Source of the DNA: Glaesserella parasuis
GTDB taxonomy: Bacteria; Pseudomonadota; Gammaproteobacteria; Enterobacterales; Pasteurellaceae
Reading direction: 5' to 3'
NCBI RefSeq assembly: GCF_002015085.1
Contig: NZ_MUXW01000003.1
Location: 124,001 to 188,000 of the forward strand
Length of the DNA: 64,000 nucleotides
Each line of letters opens with the position of its first letter. The first letter of the stretch is position 1. Shown here in pieces: positions 58,004-64,000 of the stretch. The position numbers were made by a program, and so were the translations under genes. Under the pieces are notes generated by a model that did not search any database, was not told where the DNA came from, and saw only the letters and a list, made by a program, of their open reading frames with translations.

Positions 58004-60967
58004 ATGATGAACTATGCTGAATCCATTATCGAAAATAAACTAATAAAGAAATTACAAGATTTAAAGTATATTTTTCGAGAAGATATTTGTGACAGACAAT
58101 CACTGGAGGAAAATTTTCGCTCAAAATTCGAGCAATTAAACCGCGTTCATTTAACTGATAGCGAATTTGAACGCTTGAAATTGGAAATTATCACACCGGA
58201 TGTCTTTGCCGCTGCTAAGAGACTGCGTGAAACTAGCACCTTTATCCGCGAAGATGACACACCGCTCAATTATACGCTGGTAAATATCAAAGATTGGTGC
58301 AAAAACGACTACGAAGTGATCAGCCAGCTGCGTATCAATACGGAAAACAGCCATCACCGCTACGATGTGATTTTATTGATTAACGGTATACCTGTTGTTG
58401 AAATTGAGCTAAAAACCCTGCAAATTCCACCCAAAAAAGCCATTGAGCAAATCATCAATTATAAAAATGACACAGGCAACGGCTACGGCAACAGTTTACT
58501 GTGTTTTATGCAATTGTTTATTGTGAGCAATGAGAGTAGTACCTATTACTTTGCCAACAATCAAAACAAACATTTCGCTTTTCAGACAGACGAACGTTTT
58601 TTACCGGTATACCGTCTTGCCGATGAAGCAAACAATAAAATTAATTACTTGTATGATTTTGCCGATAAATTTTTGGAAAAATGCACGTTAGGCAAAATGA
58701 TCAGCCATTATATGGTGTTGGTAGCAAGCGAACAAAAGCTTTTGATGATGAGACCGTATCAGATCTATGCCGTCAAAGCGATTGTGGACTGTATTCACCA
58801 AAACCGAGGTAACGGCTATATTTGGCATACCACAGGTTCAGGCAAAACACTCACTTCATTCAAAGCCTCTACTCTGCTCAAAAACAATCCTGATATTGAT
58901 AAATGCTTGTTTGTGGTAGACCGAAAAGATCTCGATCGTCAAACACGCGAAGAATTTAACCGCTTTCAAGAAGGTTCTGTAGAGGAAAATACCAATACTT
59001 CTACTTTAGTCAACCGCCTACTTTCGAATGATTACGCCGATAAAGTTATCGTAACTACCATTCAAAAGCTGGGGTTGGCACTCAAAGAAAATAGTACCCA
59101 CCATAGACAATTAAGCACACTCAAAGATAAACGAATGGTTTTTATTTTTGACGAATGCCATCGCTCCCAATTTGGAGAAAATCATCAGGCAATCAAGAAA
59201 TTTTTCCCAAAAGCACAATTATTTGGTTTTACCGGTACGCCGATTTTTGAAGAAAACGCAACATACAAGCGTATCGACGGCACAGATGCGTTCTATCAGA
59301 CCACCGAAGATATTTTTGAACAGCAATTACACGCTTACACCATTACCAATGCCATTGACGACGGTAATGTATTGAAATTCCATATTGATTATTACAAGGC
59401 GGAGGGAGGTAAGCCCGTATCTGCCAATCATCCCGTTACCAAGCAGGCGATTGTGGACTCCGTTTTAAGCAAACACGATGTGGCCACTTCCGAACGTCGT
59501 TTCAATGCTATTTTTGCTACCGCATCCATTAATGATGCGATTGACTATTACCGCATTTTAAAAGAAGCACAAACCAAGTTTCAGGCGGATAATCCCGATT
59601 TCGTGCCGCTTAATATCGCCTGCGTGTTTTCCCCACCCGCCGAAGGCAATCAAGATATAGCCCAAATCCAAGCCGATTTGCCTCAGGAGGAACAAGACAA
59701 TAAAGATGATCCGAACGGCAAGAAAGCCGCCTTAAAAACCATTATTGATGACTACAATGCACAATACCGCACCAATCACAGTATCGGCGAATTTGATCTA
59801 TATTACCAAGATGTGCAAAAACGGATTAAAGACCACCAATACCCCGATAAAGACTATCCGCACCGCAACAAAATCGACATCACTATTGTTGTCGATATGC
59901 TGCTTACAGGGTTCGACAGCAAATATTTAAATACCCTTTATGTAGACAAAAATCTGAAATATCACGGGTTAATTCAAGCGTTTTCCCGCACCAACCGCGT
60001 ATTAAATTCTGCCAAACCCTACGGTAATATCTTGGATTTCCGTGGGCAGCAGGCGCAAGTAGACGAAGCCATCAAGCGTTTTTCAGGGCAAGACCAAGAC
60101 CGAGCCAAAGAAATCTGGATTGTTGATCCGGCGGAAATCGTCATGACCAAACTGCAAAACGCCATGACGCAACTGGAAGATTTCATGTCATCACAGGGAT
60201 TGGCCTGTATGCCGTCTGAAGCACATAACCTGAAGGGCGACAACGCCCGTGCCGGATTTATCAATCTGTTTAAAGAAGTGCAGCGTTACAAAACCCAGTT
60301 GGGGCAATATACCGATTTAAGCGAAGAGCAAAAGCAGGCAATTGAAAATATTTTGCCAAGCGATACCCAGCGCGCTTTTAAGGGCGTGTATCTGGATATG
60401 GCGCAACAAATCAAAGAACAAGCGTTATATGGAAAAACGCCACCATCGCCGGAGCTTGAGCAATTAGACTTTGAATTTGTGTTGTTTTCATCCGTAACCA
60501 TCGATTACGACTACATCATGAAACTGATTGCCGAAAACTCATCCAAACCGAAAAAACAGCAGATGAGCCGCAAGCAATTGGCGGAGCTGGTTGCCGCCAG
60601 CAGCGATTTGATGGATGAAAAAGACTACATCATTGCCTATATAGACAGCCTGAAAGCGGGCGAAGCACTTAACGAACAAGAAGTTAAAGCCGGCTATCAG
60701 GCATTCAGAAACGCAAAAACAAACGCAAAACTGACCGCACTTGCGCAAAAACATGGTATTGCAACCGATACTTTGAGAGGCTTTATCGAAGAAATCCTAA
60801 ACCGCATGATTTTCGACGGCGAAAAGCTCACCGATCTGCTCGAACCTTTGGAATTAAGCTGGAAAGAACGGCGCATTAAAGAATTAGCCTTGATGGAAGA
60901 TCTCGTTCCCTTGCTGAAAAATATGGCAAAAGGAAAAGAAATTTCGGGCTTGAAGGCATATGAATAA
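58004..60967 (+). CDS. hsdR: type I restriction enzyme, R (motor/endonuclease) subunit
   Basis: HsdR translocates and cuts DNA that lacks the methyl mark set by HsdM/HsdS. N-terminal nuclease residues are seen in N-G-I-P-V-V-E-I-E-L-K-T (PD-ExK). The SF2 helicase motifs are T-G-S-G-K-T (Walker A), F-D-E-C-H-R-S-Q-F-G (DECH) and F-G-F-T-G-T-P. The late R-T-N-R-V-L-N motif VI region is also present. The ATG-ATG at 58004 gives a normal start (M-M-N-Y-A-E-S-I-I-E); the frame is open to 57866 but without signal. 987 aa. It is richer in G+C than the chromosome upstream and carries a Neisseria uptake sequence at 60209. Confidence 0.95.
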   Translation: MMNYAESIIENKLIKKLQDLKYIFREDICDRQSLEENFRSKFEQLNRVHLTDSEFERLKLEIITPDVFAAAKRLRETSTFIREDDTPLNYTLVNIKDWCKNDYEVISQLRINTENSHHRYDVILLINGIPVVEIELKTLQIPPKKAIEQIINYKNDTGNGYGNSLLCFMQLFIVSNESSTYYFANNQNKHFAFQTDERFLPVYRLADEANNKINYLYDFADKFLEKCTLGKMISHYMVLVASEQKLLMMRPYQIYAVKAIVDCIHQNRGNGYIWHTTGSGKTLTSFKASTLLKNNPDIDKCLFVVDRKDLDRQTREEFNRFQEGSVEENTNTSTLVNRLLSNDYADKVIVTTIQKLGLALKENSTHHRQLSTLKDKRMVFIFDECHRSQFGENHQAIKKFFPKAQLFGFTGTPIFEENATYKRIDGTDAFYQTTEDIFEQQLHAYTITNAIDDGNVLKFHIDYYKAEGGKPVSANHPVTKQAIVDSVLSKHDVATSERRFNAIFATASINDAIDYYRILKEAQTKFQADNPDFVPLNIACVFSPPAEGNQDIAQIQADLPQEEQDNKDDPNGKKAALKTIIDDYNAQYRTNHSIGEFDLYYQDVQKRIKDHQYPDKDYPHRNKIDITIVVDMLLTGFDSKYLNTLYVDKNLKYHGLIQAFSRTNRVLNSAKPYGNILDFRGQQAQVDEAIKRFSGQDQDRAKEIWIVDPAEIVMTKLQNAMTQLEDFMSSQGLACMPSEAHNLKGDNARAGFINLFKEVQRYKTQLGQYTDLSEEQKQAIENILPSDTQRAFKGVYLDMAQQIKEQALYGKTPPSPELEQLDFEFVLFSSVTIDYDYIMKLIAENSSKPKKQQMSRKQLAELVAASSDLMDEKDYIIAYIDSLKAGEALNEQEVKAGYQAFRNAKTNAKLTALAQKHGIATDTLRGFIEEILNRMIFDGEKLTDLLEPLELSWKERRIKELALMEDLVPLLKNMAKGKEISGLKAYE
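60209..60220 (+). other. Neisseria-type 12-base DNA uptake sequence in hsdR
   Basis: ATGCCGTCTGAA is the perfect 12-mer (AT-DUS) of pathogenic Neisseria. It is not expected in Pasteurellaceae, which use ACAAGCGGT or AAGTGCGGT. Confidence 0.85.
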
Positions 60968-61017
60968 ACAATCTAGGAATAAATAATCTGCTGACACAGC
61001 AAGAGGCAGATGCATTA

Positions 61018-61455
61018 TTGACATTGGGAAAATATGATTTCAGCAATGGAGAATACAAATTTCCCTATATGGGCGGTTCATTACGCTTGTCGTTACACTC
61101 AATGGATAAAAAAGAAACTTTTAACTTGGATGTAACCAGAGGATATATCGCATTGGAAAAAATCACCTTCCAAACCAGAGCTAGAAAAGCCATTGTATTG
61201 GTTCGCTTGGATATTGAAGGTCCGCCACACCGCAATCCCGACATTGAAGGTCCGCCACACCGCAATCCCGACGGTGAAGAGATTATTTGCCCGCATATCC
61301 ATCTCTACCGTGAAGGCTACGGCGACAAATGGGCTTATCCGCTGCTTGATGAACTCAAATCCGTGTTAGACAGACCTTATGAACTACTGGATAAATTTAT
61401 GGATTATTGCCATATTATCGGCAAGCCCATGATTCAAAGAGAATTATTTATATGA
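61018..61455 (+). CDS. uncharacterised small protein between hsdR and the DUF1828 gene
   Basis: A protein of about 145 residues that I do not recognise with confidence; similar small proteins accompany DUF1828 genes. Sequence features: T-R-A-R-K-A-I-V-L-V-R-L-D-I-E, a duplicated ten-residue block D-I-E-G-P-P-H-R-N-P, and C-P-H-I-H-L-Y-R-E-G-Y-G-D-K-W-A-Y-P-L. The start is unclear. The frame is open back to the hsdR stop (N-N-L-L-T-Q-Q-E-A-D-A-L upstream) but contains no ATG there, only TTG at 61018 or CTG/ATA codons, so the start may be mutated. The stop overlaps the next gene (ATGA). Confidence 0.6.
   Translation: MTLGKYDFSNGEYKFPYMGGSLRLSLHSMDKKETFNLDVTRGYIALEKITFQTRARKAIVLVRLDIEGPPHRNPDIEGPPHRNPDGEEIICPHIHLYREGYGDKWAYPLLDELKSVLDRPYELLDKFMDYCHIIGKPMIQRELFI
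61211..61270 (+). repeat. 30-bp tandem duplication inside the small accessory gene
   Basis: Two copies of a 30-base unit (61211-61240 and 61241-61270) differ at one base. The unit is a multiple of three, so it adds ten residues (D-I-E-G-P-P-H-R-N-P) without breaking the frame. Confidence 0.9.
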
Positions 61456-62219
61456 TTGACGAAATACAAAGCCTGATGGAGCAATACCTCCAATGGCTGA
61501 AAGACAAAACGGCTTTAAAGCAAATCGATAAAGATTGGGTGCAGGTTACCACCCCGCATTTGGATCGCCATAACGATTGTTTGCAATTTTATATCCGCAA
61601 AGAAGCCAACGGTTTTTTGCTCAGTGATGATGGCTATATCATTCATGATTTAATCAGTTCCGGTTGTTCTTTGGATAGTGAAAAGCGCAAAGCATTATTG
61701 AAAATGACCTTGGCAGGATTCGGCGTTCAGCTTGACGGCGAAACTTTGATACTCAAAGCCAGCACCGAAAATTTCGCCTTGAAAAAACATAACTTTCTGC
61801 AAGCCATGCTGGCGGTTAACGACCTGTTTTATTTGGCTTCGCCCTACGTTGCCAACCTGTTTTATGAAGATGTGGTGCAATGGCTGGATCACTCGGATAT
61901 ACGCTATATCCCCAATATCAAATTTACCGGCAAAAGCGGCTTTGACCATATGTTTGACTTTGTCATCCCCAAATCGCGCAAACAACCCGAACGTATCTTG
62001 CAAACGCTCGGCAACCCGAAAAAAAATGCAATCGAAGCAACGGTTTTCAAATGGACGGATAGTCGTGAAAACCGTGCGGCCAATTCCGAATTATTTGTTT
62101 TGCTCAATAATAGCGAAACGGAAGTCGCAGCTTCGGCGATTGACGCACTAAGAAATTACTATATCGAACCGATTTTATGGACAGAACGTAACCAAGTTGT
62201 AGAACGGCTGGTTGCCTGA
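61452..62219 (+). CDS. DUF1828/DUF1829-type accessory protein of the restriction locus
   Basis: A 255-residue protein. The N-terminal part (P-H-L-D-R-H-N-D-C-L-Q-F-Y-I, then G-F-L-L-S-D-D-G-Y-I-I-H-D-L) fits DUF1828. The C-terminal part (G-K-S-G-F-D-H-M-F-D-F-V-I-P-K-S, then A-T-V-F-K-W-T-D-S-R-E-N-R) fits DUF1829. The latter has acidic and lysine residues that could form a nuclease-like site, but I cannot show this. Starts at the ATG at 61452 overlapping the previous stop. The pair lies inside an hsd operon, which suggests a linked defence role; function unknown. Confidence 0.75.
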   Translation: MIDEIQSLMEQYLQWLKDKTALKQIDKDWVQVTTPHLDRHNDCLQFYIRKEANGFLLSDDGYIIHDLISSGCSLDSEKRKALLKMTLAGFGVQLDGETLILKASTENFALKKHNFLQAMLAVNDLFYLASPYVANLFYEDVVQWLDHSDIRYIPNIKFTGKSGFDHMFDFVIPKSRKQPERILQTLGNPKKNAIEATVFKWTDSRENRAANSELFVLLNNSETEVAASAIDALRNYYIEPILWTERNQVVERLVA

Positions 62220-62247
62220 GTAATATACAAATTCAAGAGTAGAAATA

Positions 62248-63538
<1,291 letters not shown>

Positions 63539-63546
63539 GAGCGATG

Positions 63547-64000
63547 ATGAGTAATAATCAAGTAAAAATAACTAGATATAAAACCTTGAAGGGACTTGCT
63601 ACTAGAATTAGAGATGATCTCAATAATCAAAATTTTGTTTTACTTTATGCCTATAATGGTACGGGAAAAACCCGTTTGTCCATGGAGGTTAAAGCTCAGA
63701 ATCAGAGAAAGAATGGTAATGTAAGCAATACTCTGTATTTTAATGCTTACACCGAGGATTTATTTTACTGGAATAATGATTTCACTAATGATGGACTTGA
63801 ACCAAAATTATTGATTAATTCTGAATCAAAATTTTTTGATATTTTAAGAGATGGTTTCCCATTAGAAAACAATATTAGGTTTTATTTAGATCGTTATGCG
63901 GAATTTGATTTTATAATTGATTATAATAGTTGGTTTATTTCTTTTACTCATCCAAACAACCCTGATAAATTAATTAAAATTTCACGTGGTGAAGAAGTCA
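63547..64000 (+). CDS. ABC/AAA-type ATPase linked to the restriction locus, 3' end outside the window
   Basis: The first 151 residues are present. The Walker A A-Y-N-G-T-G-K-T-R is near residue 35, in a context (N-F-V-L-L-Y-A-Y-N-G-T-G-K-T) like RecF/SMC-type and PrrC/RloC-type ATPases. I-S-R-G-E-E at the window end recalls the signature region of such proteins. The ATG at 63547 lies 5 bases after AGGAG; the ATG three bases earlier is too close. It begins 8 bases after hsdS, so it belongs to the operon. It may be an anticodon-nuclease-type or other restriction-linked guard; the catalytic part is beyond the edge. Confidence 0.7.
   Translation, partial: MSNNQVKITRYKTLKGLATRIRDDLNNQNFVLLYAYNGTGKTRLSMEVKAQNQRKNGNVSNTLYFNAYTEDLFYWNNDFTNDGLEPKLLINSESKFFDILRDGFPLENNIRFYLDRYAEFDFIIDYNSWFISFTHPNNPDKLIKISRGEEV

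Overview
The window is AT-rich chromosomal DNA of a Pasteurellaceae bacterium. At least eleven copies of the 9-mer ACAAGCGGT, the Actinobacillus pleuropneumoniae-type uptake signal, lie in bases 1-57600. With the gene content (nqr, nrfABCD, truD-surE-nlpD without rpoS, manXYZ, HI1419/HI1420-type toxin-antitoxin genes) this points to the Actinobacillus/Mannheimia side of the family. The species cannot be named from the sequence alone.

Layout. 1-5789: the Na+-translocating NADH:quinone reductase operon nqrABCDEF, with the 5' end of nqrA cut by the window edge. 5870-8168: a HEPN/MNT toxin-antitoxin pair that converges on an orphan thiP. 8328-12262: the periplasmic nitrite reductase operon nrfABCD with a likely FNR site. 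12311-16253: a GT32 glycosyltransferase, serB/ytjB (divergent), infA and rsgA. 16445-20691: a manganese/iron ABC transporter (sitABCD/yfeABCD type) whose last gene runs into an IS1016-like element. 20858-25138: a sodium-dependent transporter, trkH, an unrecognised ORF remnant and a Cof-type phosphatase. 25426-27212: leuA behind a leucine-rich leader peptide and attenuator. 27296-33989: pepT, nlpD with a short tandem paralogue, a YqaA-type membrane protein, surE, truD and tpiA. 34154-34426: three identical tRNA-Lys(UUU) genes. 34540-39284: mltG-tmk-[BrnT/BrnA]-holB and comM. 39346-40880: two toxin-antitoxin modules laid out between three copies of a short direct repeat; the hicA toxin is frameshifted. 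40947-46662: ubiF, recC and a hemH that is frameshifted at a poly-A run. 46854-51368: CRP-site-preceded manXYZ, manO and manA. 51474-55555: a CRP-site-preceded sugar ABC transporter and a 5'-truncated AraC-type regulator. 55541-57385: a zinc macrodomain protein, a class M sirtuin and a small membrane-anchored protein.

58004-64000 is different. It is a type I restriction locus: hsdR, two accessory genes including a DUF1828/DUF1829-type protein, hsdS, and the start of an ABC/AAA-type ATPase. It carries three perfect Neisseria-type DNA uptake sequences and no Apl-type signal, and it abuts a truncated gene, so it looks like DNA acquired from Neisseriaceae. Its hsdS is split by a tract of 13 GCAA tetranucleotides between the two target-recognition halves. 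Changing the tract to 12 or 15 units would fuse the halves into one frame, and each three-unit step would add one QASK repeat to the inter-domain spacer. This phase-variable specificity subunit, on a horizontally acquired locus, is the most interesting system here. The repeat-bounded toxin-antitoxin modules, the hemH poly-A frameshift and the sirtuin/macrodomain pair come next.
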